DNA of 64,000 nucleotides from Sphingomonas endophytica. Its GTDB lineage: Bacteria; Pseudomonadota; Alphaproteobacteria; Sphingomonadales; Sphingomonadaceae. The notes below the pieces were generated by a model. The model was not told the DNA's origin and did no database searches. It saw only the letters and a list, made by a program, of their open reading frames with translations. The stretch covers positions 145,356 through 209,355 of the forward strand of contig NZ_JACIJN010000007.1 of NCBI RefSeq assembly GCF_014199415.1, written 5' to 3'. The position numbers and the translations under genes were made by a program. Positions 15,512 to 25,886 of this stretch are shown one piece after another. Position 1 is the first letter of the stretch, and each line of letters starts with the position of its first letter.

Positions 15512-16951
15512 ATGGCGCGCGGACCGCAACAGGATTTGACGACCGGTCCGATCGGGCGGACGCTGCTGGTGTTCGCGCTGCCGACGCTCGGCTCCAGCAT
15601 TCTGCAATCGCTCAACGGCTCGATCAATGCGATCTGGATCGGGCAGTTTCTCGGCGAGCGCGCGCTGGCGGCGACCACCAACGCCAATATCATCATGTTC
15701 CTGCTGATCGCCGCGGTGTTCGGCTTCGGCATGGCCGCGACGATCCTGATCGGGCAGAACATGGGCCGCCGCGACCTCGACGCGGTGCGCCGCGTGCTCG
15801 GCACGTCGGTCGGGCTGTTCACGCTCCTGTCGATCGTCACCGTCGTCGTCGGGCTGCTCGCCGCGCCCGCGATCCTGCGCGTGCTGGCGACCCCGGCCGA
15901 GGTCTATCCGCTCGCGCTCGCCTATCTGCGCGTCATCTTCGTTGCGATGGTGCCGGGGTTCGTCGCCGTGTTGCTGACCATGGCGCTGCGCGGAACAGGT
16001 GACTCGATCACGCCGCTCAAGTTCATGGCGCTCGGCTCGGCGATCGACGTCGCGCTCAACCCGCTGCTGATCCGCGGCTTCGGTCCGGTGCCGGCGCTGG
16101 GGATCGAGGGATCGGCGACCGCGACGCTGATCGCCAATACGGTCTCGCTGATCGCGCTGCTCGTCTACATCTACCGGCGCGACCTGCCGATCCGGCTGCG
16201 CGGTGCGGAGTGGCGCTACATCCTGCCCGACCCGGCGCTGCTGCGGACGATCGTCGCCAAGGGCGTGCCGATGGGGTTGCAGATGCTGGTCGTCTCGACC
16301 TCGGCACTGGCGATGATCGGGCTGGTCAACCGCCACGGCACCGCGACCACCGCGGCTTATGGCGCGGCGAACCAGCTGTGGACCTATATCCAGATGCCCG
16401 CCATGGCGGTCGGCGCGGCGGTCAGCGCGATGGCGGCGCAGAACATCGGCGCGGGGGCGTGGTCGCGGGTCGACCGGATCACACGGGTCGGGATCGTCAC
16501 CAATCTGGCGCTGACCGGCGGGCTGGTCGTGCTGCTCACCCTGCTCGACCGGCATGTGCTTTGGCTGTTCCTCGGTCAGGACAGCGCTGCGGTCGATATC
16601 GCGGTGCGGATCAACCTGATCGCGGCGTGGAGCTTCGTGCTGTTCGGTGTGTCGATGGTGCTGTCGGCGACGGTGCGCGCCAATGGATCGGTGATCGGGC
16701 CGCTGGTGATCCTCGCGCTGGCGATGTTCCCGCTGCGGCTCGGCATGGCCGCCGGGCTGGCACCGTCCTGGGGTGCAGACGCGATCTGGTGGAGCTTCCC
16801 GGCCGGATCGATCGGCTCGATGCTGATGATGATCGCTTTCTATCGTCACGGTGGCTGGCGGCGCAGCAAGCTGCCTGCCGCGCCGCACGAGGGCGAGGAG
16901 CAGACGATGGCCGAATGCCAGCCCGCCGCGAAGACGATGCCGGTGGGTTGA
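15512..16951 (+). CDS. MATE family multidrug efflux transporter
   Basis: A 479-residue membrane protein with about 12 hydrophobic segments in two similar halves. The N-terminus (GPIGRTLLVFALPTLGSSIL) and the VFGFGMAATILIGQNMG segment are characteristic of NorM/DinF-like MATE carriers, which export cationic drugs by Na+ or H+ antiport. It ends 3 bp from the rpoN stop on the opposite strand. Substrate is unknown. Confidence 0.9.
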   Translation: MARGPQQDLTTGPIGRTLLVFALPTLGSSILQSLNGSINAIWIGQFLGERALAATTNANIIMFLLIAAVFGFGMAATILIGQNMGRRDLDAVRRVLGTSVGLFTLLSIVTVVVGLLAAPAILRVLATPAEVYPLALAYLRVIFVAMVPGFVAVLLTMALRGTGDSITPLKFMALGSAIDVALNPLLIRGFGPVPALGIEGSATATLIANTVSLIALLVYIYRRDLPIRLRGAEWRYILPDPALLRTIVAKGVPMGLQMLVVSTSALAMIGLVNRHGTATTAAYGAANQLWTYIQMPAMAVGAAVSAMAAQNIGAGAWSRVDRITRVGIVTNLALTGGLVVLLTLLDRHVLWLFLGQDSAAVDIAVRINLIAAWSFVLFGVSMVLSATVRANGSVIGPLVILALAMFPLRLGMAAGLAPSWGADAIWWSFPAGSIGSMLMMIAFYRHGGWRRSKLPAAPHEGEEQTMAECQPAAKTMPVG

Positions 16952-16954
16952 AGC

Positions 16955-18424
16955 TCAGGCGCGTTGCAGCGCGCGCGCGCGGCGGCGCTGCACCGAGCTG
17001 CCGATCCCCATCGCCTCGCGATATTTGGCAACCGTCCGGCGCGCGATATCGAAGCCCTTGGCGTTGAGCAGTTCGACCAGCGTATCGTCCGACAGGATCG
17101 TGTCGCCTTCGCCCGCGATCAGCGCGCGAATCGCGCTCTTCACCGCCTCCGCCGACACCGCATCACCGCCATCGGCGGCGGCGATCGCCGAGGTGAAGAA
17201 ATATTTCAGCTCGAACACGCCGCGGGCGCAGCTCAGATATTTGTTGCTGGTGACGCGGCTGACGGTCGATTCGTGCAGATCGATCGCCTCGGCGATCTGG
17301 CGCAGCGTCAGCGGACGCAGATGCGCGACCCCGCGCAGGAAGAACGCTTCCTGCTGCTTCACGATCTCGGTCGCGACGCGCACGATCGTCCGCTGCCGCT
17401 GATCGAGCGCCTTGACCAGCCAATTGGCGCTGGCCAGCTTGTCGGCGAGCCACGCCTTGCCGGCCTTGTCCTGCTTGCCGCCCGCCAGCTCGCTGTAATA
17501 GCCCTTGTTGACCAGCACGCGCGGCAGCGTCGCGGCATTCAGCTCGATCGCCCAGCCGGCCTTGGTGCGCGTGACGGACAGATCGGGAATCACCGGCGCG
17601 GGCGGCTCGCCACCGTAGCGGCAGCCGGGCTTGGGATCATAGGCGCGCAGCTCGCGGATCATGTCCGCCATGTCCTCGTCGTCGACCTGACACAGCCGCT
17701 TGAGCCGCGTCAGATCGCCGCGCGCGAGCAGGTCGAGATGATCGAGCAGCCGCGCCATGCACGGATCGTAGCGGTCGGCCTCGCGCGCCTGGATCGCGAG
17801 GCATTCGGCAAGGTCGCGCGCACCGACCCCGGTCGGCTCGAAGCGCTGGATCATCGTCAGCACCGCGGCGACGCGCTCGACCGGAACCCCCAATCGCTGC
17901 GCGATTTCCGCGACATCGGCGCGAAGATAGCCTGCCTCGTCGATCTGGTCGATCAGCGCGCGCGCGATGAACAGCTCCGCCTCGCCGAACGCCGCGCCGG
18001 CCTGCGCGAGCAAGATGTCGGCGAGACTTTCGCTGGTATCGGCAAAGGCGTCGAGGTCGGGTGCCTCTCCCGAACCGCTGGCGGGCGCCGCGCTCGACGA
18101 CAGGCCGGCGTGATCGGACGGCGAGTCGTCGAAGCGCTCGGCAGCGATGTCGACGTCGAGCGCTTCGCCGGCTGCCTCGCCAGCGACGACGAGTTCGTCG
18201 GCGCCGGCCGGCTCGTCGCGGGTCGGCGCGTCCACCGGCACCGCCTCCGGCGCATCGTCGCCGCCGGGCGTCGCTTCAAGCAGCGGATTGCGTTCGAGTT
18301 CCTCGGCGATCACGCCTTCGATCTCGAGATTGCTCAGCGCCAGCAGCTTGATCGCCTGCTGAAGCTGCGGCGTCATCACCAGCGATTGCGACTGGCGAAG
18401 ATCGAGGCGCGGGGCGAGACTCAT
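16955..18424 (-). CDS. rpoN: RNA polymerase sigma-54 factor
   Basis: A 489-residue sigma-54. Region I is the Gln/Leu-rich activator-responsive start (SQSLVMTPQLQQAIKLL). Region II is acidic and long. Region III holds the core-binding domain and a helix-turn-helix, and the C-terminus carries the RpoN box ARRTVAKYREA that reads the -24 element. It directs transcription of nitrogen, flagellar or other genes with AAA+ activators. A canonical sigma-54 promoter exists in this window before glnK (37288-37303). It follows lptB on the same strand, the usual alphaproteobacterial arrangement, but a family D repeat separates the two genes and no hpf gene follows. Confidence 0.96.
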   Translation of the reverse strand: MSLAPRLDLRQSQSLVMTPQLQQAIKLLALSNLEIEGVIAEELERNPLLEATPGGDDAPEAVPVDAPTRDEPAGADELVVAGEAAGEALDVDIAAERFDDSPSDHAGLSSSAAPASGSGEAPDLDAFADTSESLADILLAQAGAAFGEAELFIARALIDQIDEAGYLRADVAEIAQRLGVPVERVAAVLTMIQRFEPTGVGARDLAECLAIQAREADRYDPCMARLLDHLDLLARGDLTRLKRLCQVDDEDMADMIRELRAYDPKPGCRYGGEPPAPVIPDLSVTRTKAGWAIELNAATLPRVLVNKGYYSELAGGKQDKAGKAWLADKLASANWLVKALDQRQRTIVRVATEIVKQQEAFFLRGVAHLRPLTLRQIAEAIDLHESTVSRVTSNKYLSCARGVFELKYFFTSAIAAADGGDAVSAEAVKSAIRALIAGEGDTILSDDTLVELLNAKGFDIARRTVAKYREAMGIGSSVQRRRARALQRA

Positions 18425-18436
18425 GCGTTCACGCCA

Positions 18437-18569
18437 CGTCGCCCCTGCGCAGGCAGGGGCCTATATTTTTGGAATGTAGGGACGACTTTGACACAGGACG
18501 GCACGCGCATGGGTCAGTCCACCCGCCAGCAATCGGCAGACATGGGCCCCTGCCTGCGCAGGGGTGACG
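18437..18569. repeat. Family D long inverted repeat, copy 1
   Basis: Arms CGTCGCCCCTGCGCAGGCAG and CTGCCTGCGCAGGGGTGACG, with an inner CTATxTxT/AGACATGGG pair, flank about 70 bp of less conserved sequence. Total length is 133 bp. Copies of nearly the same length occur at 50827 and 61535. It lies between lptB and rpoN and may uncouple them. Confidence 0.88.
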
Positions 18570-18603
18570 GGCGGGAGAGGGCGCGTATCCCGCTCTCCAT
18601 CGC

Positions 18604-19398
18604 CTACAGCGCGAAATCCTCGCCCAGATAGAGCCGGCGGACGTTCTCGTCGCGCACCAGTTCCTCCGGGCTGCCGGTGAACAGCACCTTGCCGTCGTAG
18701 ATGATGTACGCGCGGTCGACGATGTCGAGCGTCTCGCGCACATTGTGGTCGGTGATCAGCACCCCGATCCCGCGGTCCTTGAGCTGGCAGACCAGATCGC
18801 GGATGTCGGCGATCGAGATCGGGTCGATCCCCGCGAACGGCTCGTCGAGCAGCATGATCGACGGATCGGCAGCCAGCGCGCGCGCGATCTCCGCACGCCG
18901 CCTTTCGCCCCCCGACAGCGCCATCGCCGGCGCATCGCGCAGCCGCGTCAGCCCGAATTCGCCGAGCAGCTTCTCGAGCTTCTCGGTCCGCGCCGCCGCA
19001 TCGGGCTCGGCCAGTTCCAGCACGGTCAGGATGTTCTTCTCGATCGTCAGCCCGCGGAAGATCGACGTCTCCTGCGGCAGATAGCCGAGCCCGAGGATCG
19101 CGCGGCGGTACATCGGCAGCCCGGTGATATCGTCGCCGTCGAGCATGATCCGGCCCGAATCGGGCTTCACCAGCCCCATCACCGAATAGAAGCACGTCGT
19201 CTTGCCCGCGCCGTTCGGGCCGAGCAGCCCGATCACCTCGCCGCGCCCGACCGTCACCGACACGTCGGTCAGCACCACGCGCTTGTCGTAGCTCTTGGCG
19301 ATCGACACGACCTGCAGGCCGCTGCCCAGCTCGGCCTCGTGGATCGGCTCCACCCGGTCGAGACCGTCGCGATCCAGCGCTGTCGTGATGCCGTCCAT
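18604..19398 (-). CDS. lptB: LPS export ABC transporter ATP-binding protein LptB
   Basis: A 264-residue cytoplasmic ATPase that powers extraction of lipopolysaccharide from the inner membrane by LptFG. Walker A is GPNGAGKTT, the signature is LSGGERRRAEIARAL, and Walker B is IMLLDEPFAGID; the H-loop is ITDHNVRET. An N-terminal extension of ~28 residues precedes the canonical start (LQVVSIAKSY), as in many alphaproteobacteria. It follows lptA by 113 bp, in the order lptC-lptA-lptB. Confidence 0.95.
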   Translation of the reverse strand: MDGITTALDRDGLDRVEPIHEAELGSGLQVVSIAKSYDKRVVLTDVSVTVGRGEVIGLLGPNGAGKTTCFYSVMGLVKPDSGRIMLDGDDITGLPMYRRAILGLGYLPQETSIFRGLTIEKNILTVLELAEPDAAARTEKLEKLLGEFGLTRLRDAPAMALSGGERRRAEIARALAADPSIMLLDEPFAGIDPISIADIRDLVCQLKDRGIGVLITDHNVRETLDIVDRAYIIYDGKVLFTGSPEELVRDENVRRLYLGEDFAL

Positions 19399-19511
19399 CG
19401 TCTGTCGCTCTCTCAGAACAGGGTTACCGCTTCGTCAATGCCGCGCGACTGGCAGGATTCATGCAGGAAGCAGGCGCGGGCGTGAACCCCTGACGTGTCT
19501 TTGCCGCGCGA

Positions 19512-20048
19512 TCAGTTGCGCCTCGGCACCGAGAAGGTGCCGGTGACGCGCCCGTTGGGCGCCTGCGTCACGCCACCGGTGCCCGCCGCCGCGCCGCCCG
19601 CCACCGACGAGCCGTCGATCACCGCGCGACCGGTGTCCAGATTGATCGTCAGCCGCCCGCCGTTGACGGTATTCCCGCCCTGCGTCAGCTTCACCGCGCC
19701 GAGCATCGTGATGACGCGGCGGTTGAGATCGTAGACGCCGAACTGGCTGCGCGCGGTCTGGTCGGGGCGCACCACCGTCACCCCGCCGCTGGCGTCCAGC
19801 CGCGACACCTGCGGATTGCCGTCGACGACCTGCCCCGTATAGGCAACCGTCATCCGCTGCGCGGTGAGCGTCATCTCCGCCTGCCGCACCTTGACGTTGC
19901 CCGCCAGCACCGCGCGATTGGCGCGATCCTGCAATTCGATATGGTCGGCGCCGAAGTCGATCGGCGCGGCGGTGTCGTGCCGGGTCTGCGCCGCCGCGGG
20001 AACGGCGAGCATCAACAGCAGGGCAGGGGCGGCGGCAAGGCGCAACAT
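19512..20048 (-). CDS. lptA: Periplasmic LPS transport protein LptA
   Basis: A 178-residue exported protein with a signal peptide (MLRLAAAPALLLMLAVPAAAQ) and an OstA/LptA beta-jellyroll domain (DFGADHIELQDRANRAVLAGNVKVRQ). It forms the periplasmic bridge carrying LPS from LptBFGC to LptDE. It starts 12 bp after the lptC stop, consistent with one operon. Confidence 0.93.
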   Translation of the reverse strand: MLRLAAAPALLLMLAVPAAAQTRHDTAAPIDFGADHIELQDRANRAVLAGNVKVRQAEMTLTAQRMTVAYTGQVVDGNPQVSRLDASGGVTVVRPDQTARSQFGVYDLNRRVITMLGAVKLTQGGNTVNGGRLTINLDTGRAVIDGSSVAGGAAAGTGGVTQAPNGRVTGTFSVPRRN

Positions 20049-20060
20049 GCGGAAGCTTCT

Positions 20061-20693
20061 CTATTTTCTTGGGGTGAACCGCAAGCGGGCATTGCCGTCG
20101 AGCGTGACGGTGCGCGCCTCCAGATCGGCGCGCATCGTGTCGCCGCGGAACGTGCCCTGGCGCACGGTGCCGGTCGCCGCGCCGGTGGAGCGCAGGCGGC
20201 GCGATTTCAGGTCGACGACCGCATTGTCGGTGTCGAGCGTGTAATTGTTCGGTCCGCGCACCTTGATCGGCCCGTCGACGTTCACCTGCTCGCTGTCCAT
20301 GTCGTAGCGCCCGGTCGGCGCGGTCAGCGTCGCGGGGCCGTCCGACAGCCGGATCGCCGCGGCCATATCGGCGATGCGCACGATCGGCTCGGCGGAGCTT
20401 TTTTGCACCGCCGAGCCCGCGTCGAGCTCGAACGGCTGGCCCTTGGTGTCGGTGCCGCGATAGCGCGCCTCGCGCAATTTCATGCGCTCCTTGGCGACCT
20501 CGACGCGGTTCTTGTCGAGGACGAAAGACGCGTCGCCGCCCATCGTCAGCGGCGCCATGACGAGAAACGCGAACAGCACGCCGATCGACACCGGCAGCCC
20601 GCGGTTGGCGAGCGCGATGATGCGATCGTGCCGCCCGCCAGGCTGTGCCCAGCGTTGCCGTTCCGATCGGACGCGAAGCGCGACGTCAGACAT
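20061..20693 (-). CDS. lptC: LPS export system protein LptC
   Basis: A 210-residue bitopic inner-membrane protein: cytoplasmic head, one transmembrane segment near residues 32-52 (GVLFAFLVMAPLTMG), then a periplasmic jellyroll domain that docks LptA. The ATG at 20693 overlaps the rnd stop by 8 bp. An in-frame start at 20741 would lie deeper inside rnd and is less likely. The weakly conserved sequence is typical; identification rests on topology and the lptA/lptB context. Confidence 0.88.
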   Translation of the reverse strand: MSDVALRVRSERQRWAQPGGRHDRIIALANRGLPVSIGVLFAFLVMAPLTMGGDASFVLDKNRVEVAKERMKLREARYRGTDTKGQPFELDAGSAVQKSSAEPIVRIADMAAAIRLSDGPATLTAPTGRYDMDSEQVNVDGPIKVRGPNNYTLDTDNAVVDLKSRRLRSTGAATGTVRQGTFRGDTMRADLEARTVTLDGNARLRFTPRK

Positions 20694-21306
20694 GCGCGAA
20701 GATGTCCACCTCCGGCCAGCCCGCCAGATCCAGCTCGGCACGCGCCGGCAGGAAGTCGAAACACGCCTGCGCCAGTTCGGTGCGGCCCTCGCGCGCCAGC
20801 CGGCGATCGAGTTCTTCCTTCAGCCGGTGCAGATAGCGGACGTCGGAGGCGGCATAATCGCGCTGCGCATCGCTCAGCACCGGGCCGCCCCAGTCCGACG
20901 ATTGCTGCTGCTTCGAGATGTCCTGCCCCAGCAATTCGCGCACGAGCTCCTTCAGTCCGTGCCGGTCCGTATAGGTCCGCACCAGCCTCGACGCGGTCTT
21001 GGTGCAATAGACCGGCGCGGCCACGACGCCGAGATAGTGACGGATCGCCGCAATGTCGAAACGGCCGAAGTGATAGAGCTTCAGTCGTGCCGGATCGGCC
21101 AGCACCTGTCGCAGCACCGGCGCGGCATAGTCGCTGCGCGGCGAGAAGCGCACCAGATGCTCGTCGCCGCCGCCGTCCGACAATTGCACCAGGCACAACC
21201 GGTCGCGCGGGGTGATGAGCCCCATCGTCTCGGTGTCGACCGCGATCGCGGCGCCCGCGGCGAACACGTCGCCGGGCAGGTCTTCTTCGTGCAGATATAC
21301 AGCCAT
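20686..21306 (-). CDS. rnd: Ribonuclease D, catalytic-domain-only form
   Basis: A 206-residue 3'-5' exoribonuclease of the DEDDy family: AVDTETMGL (DE), YHFGRFDIAA (D) and RDYAASDVRYL (Y...D). It lacks the HRDC domains of E. coli RNase D, as is usual for the short alphaproteobacterial form, which trims tRNA 3' ends. The start MAVYLHEED at 21306 matches the family; a further upstream ATG (21417) would add low-similarity sequence. It is the first gene of the rnd-lptC-lptA-lptB run. Confidence 0.92.
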   Translation of the reverse strand: MAVYLHEEDLPGDVFAAGAAIAVDTETMGLITPRDRLCLVQLSDGGGDEHLVRFSPRSDYAAPVLRQVLADPARLKLYHFGRFDIAAIRHYLGVVAAPVYCTKTASRLVRTYTDRHGLKELVRELLGQDISKQQQSSDWGGPVLSDAQRDYAASDVRYLHRLKEELDRRLAREGRTELAQACFDFLPARAELDLAGWPEVDIFAHV

Positions 21307-21575
21307 ATGCGGCCTGTAACGAGGCGGGTCGCCGGGCTCAATCGCTTCCTTACTCGTGAACGCTGGTACGACGGAACGTGGCAACAATGCGACCGATCCG
21401 GGGCGTTTGACGGTCATTGCTTGAAAAGATGCGCAAAACGATTCGCAGGACGGCGCAAGATGGGCTATGGAGGAGATGAGGTGCAGTAGGTCCTGTGCCC
21501 AGGGGAGCCGCGTTCGCCGTCCTGCGCGTGGCCCTGATGAGAGTTATCGGGCGGACCGGGAAGACGAACAGGGTT

Positions 21576-22424
21576 ATGGGTTACGACAAGGGCGGCCGCG
21601 GGCAGCGCGGCGGGCGTGGGCGCGACAAGCGCGATGGTTTCGGCGGCGGCAGTGACGATTTCGGCGGCGGCGGCGGTGGTTTCGGTGGCGGCGGCTTCGG
21701 CGGTGGCTTCGAAGATCGTGGCGGCGGCGGTTTCGGCGGCGGTCGTAGCTTCGGCGGCGGTGGCGGCGGCTTTGGCGGCGGCGGCGGTGGTGGCTTCCGC
21801 GGCGGCGGTGGCGGCGGCTTCGGTGGTGGCGGCGGTGGCCGCGGCTTTGGTGGCGGCGGTGGCGGCATGCCCCCGCAGGTCGTCGGCGAGGGCACCGGCG
21901 TGGTCAAGTTCTTCAACGCGCAGAAGGGCTTCGGCTTCGTCGTCCGTGACGACGGCGGTGAGGACGTGTTCGTGCACATCTCGGCGGTCGAGCAGGCGGG
22001 CCTGTCGGGCCTGGCCGAGGGCCAGCCGCTCGGCTTCACGCTCGTCGACCGCGGCGGTCGCGTCTCGGCGACCGATCTGAAGATCGACGGCGAGCCGATG
22101 CCGGTCACCGACCGCGCGCCTCCCCGTGAAGGCGGCTTCGGCGACCGTGGTGGCGATCGCGGCCCGCGTGCGGGCGGCGCCGGCGGTGCTCCCCAGCGCC
22201 AGCTGACTGGTGAGAAGGCGACGGGCACCGTCAAGTTCTTCAACGCGATGAAGGGCTTCGGCTTCATTCAGCGCGACGACGGACAGCCGGATGCGTTCGT
22301 GCACATCTCGGCCGTCGAGCGCGCCGGCATGCCGACCCTCAACGAGGGCGACCGCCTGAGCTTCGAGATCGAGGTCGATCGTCGTGGCAAGTATGCGGCC
22401 GTGAACCTCGAGTCGGGCAGCTAA
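21576..22424 (+). CDS. Double cold-shock-domain RNA chaperone with long glycine-rich N-terminus
   Basis: A 282-residue protein when started at 21576 (MGYDKGGRG). Residues 6-20 are Arg/Gly-rich, residues 21-97 are almost pure FGGG-type repeats with scattered Arg/Asp, then comes cold-shock domain 1 (about 106-172; RNP1 KGFGF, RNP2 VFVHI), an RGG-like linker, and cold-shock domain 2 (about 213-280; KGFGF, AFVHI). It should bind single-stranded nucleic acid and melt RNA structure. A 269-bp gap from the divergent rnd gene leaves room for a long regulated leader. The start has only a weak ribosome site; 21537 is an alternative. A strong terminator follows. Confidence 0.85.
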   Translation: MGYDKGGRGQRGGRGRDKRDGFGGGSDDFGGGGGGFGGGGFGGGFEDRGGGGFGGGRSFGGGGGGFGGGGGGGFRGGGGGGFGGGGGGRGFGGGGGGMPPQVVGEGTGVVKFFNAQKGFGFVVRDDGGEDVFVHISAVEQAGLSGLAEGQPLGFTLVDRGGRVSATDLKIDGEPMPVTDRAPPREGGFGDRGGDRGPRAGGAGGAPQRQLTGEKATGTVKFFNAMKGFGFIQRDDGQPDAFVHISAVERAGMPTLNEGDRLSFEIEVDRRGKYAAVNLESGS

Positions 22425-22450
22425 GCAGACCGGTTCTCGCGAACGAACGG

Positions 22451-22491
22451 CGGCCCGTCCGACTAACGTCGGGCGGGCCGTTGTCGTTTTT
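22451..22491 (+). terminator. Rho-independent terminator of the cold-shock gene
   Basis: A 12-bp stem, GGCCCGTCCGAC with GTCGGGCGGGCC and a TAAC loop, is followed by TTGTCGTTTTT. It begins 27 bp after the stop codon. Confidence 0.9.
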
Positions 22492-22502
22492 ACGCTGGCA
22501 TT

Positions 22503-22585
22503 CGTCGCCCAGACTTGATCCGACGCCGCGCTTCTTCCTCCGACGTCGCAAAGAAGCGGGGGCCCGGGTCGAGCCCGGGATGACG
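22503..22585. repeat. Family C intergenic repeat, divergent copy 1
   Basis: The arms CGTCGCCCAGACTTGATCCG and CGAGCCCGGGATGACG surround CGCTTCTTC/GAAGCGGGGG. It lies between the cold-shock terminator and prfC. This is the most diverged of the full copies. Confidence 0.8.
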
Positions 22586-22707
22586 GACCAACGATCGGCA
22601 ACAAGAGGTCTGCACACCCGCCTCTGTCCCTCCGCGCGCCATCCTGCTATCCGCGCGCTCCACACCGCCGCGCGGAAGCGGCGCTTGCCCGAACCGCTGG
22701 AACCCGC

Positions 22708-24234
<1,527 letters not shown>

Positions 24235-24247
24235 GACGAACCACTAC

Positions 24248-24341
24248 CGTCATCCCCGCGAAGGCGGGGATCCGGACGCGCAGGTTCTCGCAAGGGGCGA
24301 AACGTCAGAGATTCTGGATCCCCGCCTCTGCGGGGCTGACG
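24248..24341. repeat. Family A palindromic intergenic repeat, copy 3 (inverted orientation)
   Basis: The arms CGTCATCCCCGCGAAGGCGG and CCCCGCCTCTGCGGGGCTGACG enclose the family A centre in reverse (CGGACGCGCAGG ... ACGTCAGAGATTCTGG). It separates convergent prfC and mgtE, a position suiting a two-way terminator. Confidence 0.88.
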
Positions 24342-24357
24342 TCTTCAGGGGAGGGAC

Positions 24358-25770
24358 TTACCCGCCCAATCCCCACAATGCCGCCAGCCCGAGGAAGGTG
24401 AAGAACCCCAGCGAATCGGTGCAGGTCGTCACGAACACCGACGACGCCACCGCGGGATCGACATCGAACCGGTCGAGCGTCACCGGCACCAGCACGCCTG
24501 CCAGCCCGGCGACGATGTTGTTGATGAACAGCGCCAGCCCGAACACCATCGCCAGCGCCGGATTGCCGAACCACAGATACGAGCCCGCGCCGACCAGCAG
24601 CCCGAGCCCGACGCCGTTGCTTCCGGCGATCCGCAGCTCGCGGACGATCATCCGCATGGTGTTGGAGCCGGTCAGCTGATTCGTTGCCAGCGCACGGACG
24701 ACGACGGCGAGCGTCTGGGTCCCGGCATTGCCGCCCATCCCGCTGACGATCCCCATCAATTGCGCGAGCACCGCGAAGCGCGCGATCCGTTCGTCGAACA
24801 GCCCGACCACCGTCGCGGCGATCATCGCGGTCGGCAGGTTGATGAGCAGCCACGTCAGCCGCGTCCGTACCGTCAGGCGGATCGGCTCGTTGATATCGCC
24901 TTCGCCCGCGCCCGACAGCCGCAGCGCGTCCTCGCCCGCTTCCTGCTGGATGATGTGGACGACGTCGTCGACCGTGATCATCCCGACCAGCCGCCCCGAA
25001 CCGTCGACGACCGCGGCGGAGATCAGCGCATATTTCTGGAAGCGCAGCGCGACCTCTTCCTGGTCCATGTCGACCGGGATCAGCGTCTGCTCGCGCTGCA
25101 TGACGTCGGCGATCGCGATGCTGCGGGGGGTGCGCAGGATCCAGCTCAGCGAACAGGTGCCGACCGGCTCGTGCGTCGGGTCGACGACGAAGATTTCCCA
25201 GAAGTCGGTGGTCAGCGTCTCGTCGGCGCGCAGATAGTCGAGCACATCGCCGACCGTCCAATGTTCGGGCACCGCGACCAGATCGCGCTGCATGAGGCGG
25301 CCGGCGGATTCCTCCGGGTAGGACAGCGCCTCCTCGATCGCGGCGCGATCGTCGGGCTCCATCGCGCGCAGGACCTCGCGCTGGTCCTCCGGCTCCATGT
25401 CCTCGATGATCGCGACCGCGTCGTCGGTATCAAGTTCGCTCGCGATGTCCGCGACCTGCCGCGCGTCGAGCGCGTCGATCAGCGCCTCGCGGACGTAGTC
25501 GTTCATCTCCGCGAACACGTCGGCGTCGAGCAGGTCGCTGACCGCGGCGGCGAGATCGCGGCGGCAATCCTCGGGGGTCAGCTCGAACAGATCGGCGATA
25601 TCCGCGGGGTGGAGCGGCTCGACCAGCGCATGCGCCTCGGCGACGTCGCCAGCCTCGACCGCGTCGAGCACCGCGCGGACGAACTCGGGCTTGAGCCGGT
25701 CGTCCTCGTCCAGACGCTCCTCGCGGTCGTCCTGATCCTCGTACGCGTCGCGCAGCTCGGTCTCGCTCAT
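24358..25770 (-). CDS. mgtE: Magnesium transporter MgtE
   Basis: A 470-residue protein starting at 25770 (MSETELRDAY), which has a GAGGGAGCC site. It has a Glu/Asp-rich N domain (about 40-150, MgtE_N repeats), two CBS domains (about 155-280) that sense intracellular Mg2+, and five transmembrane segments in the last 180 residues, including the GGNAGTQTL pore motif. It mediates Mg2+ entry, gated shut at high Mg2+. It is divergent from the cyclophilin gene. Confidence 0.94.
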   Translation of the reverse strand: MSETELRDAYEDQDDREERLDEDDRLKPEFVRAVLDAVEAGDVAEAHALVEPLHPADIADLFELTPEDCRRDLAAAVSDLLDADVFAEMNDYVREALIDALDARQVADIASELDTDDAVAIIEDMEPEDQREVLRAMEPDDRAAIEEALSYPEESAGRLMQRDLVAVPEHWTVGDVLDYLRADETLTTDFWEIFVVDPTHEPVGTCSLSWILRTPRSIAIADVMQREQTLIPVDMDQEEVALRFQKYALISAAVVDGSGRLVGMITVDDVVHIIQQEAGEDALRLSGAGEGDINEPIRLTVRTRLTWLLINLPTAMIAATVVGLFDERIARFAVLAQLMGIVSGMGGNAGTQTLAVVVRALATNQLTGSNTMRMIVRELRIAGSNGVGLGLLVGAGSYLWFGNPALAMVFGLALFINNIVAGLAGVLVPVTLDRFDVDPAVASSVFVTTCTDSLGFFTFLGLAALWGLGG

Positions 25771-25886
25771 GTGCCGGCTCCCTCGTTCACGTCGGACCGA
25801 AGGGCACCTAGCGTGGGCGTCGCGCATTTGCCAGCCGGGCGCGGGACCGATAGGGGCGCGCACATACGGCAAGAAAGGAACTGCCT

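Noticed and set aside
15257..16888. 543-codon minus-strand frame over the lipoprotein and MATE genes
   Set aside because: Low-complexity Arg/Asp/Gln/His composition, antisense to real genes, no signature motifs.
18437..18569. Family D element as an insertion sequence
   Set aside because: It has no ORF and is only 133 bp. It could at most be a miniature non-autonomous element.
21467..21655. 62-codon ORF upstream of and overlapping the cold-shock gene
   Set aside because: It runs out of frame through the glycine-repeat region, and its composition is explained by that overlap. The upstream GGAGG-like match is not enough.
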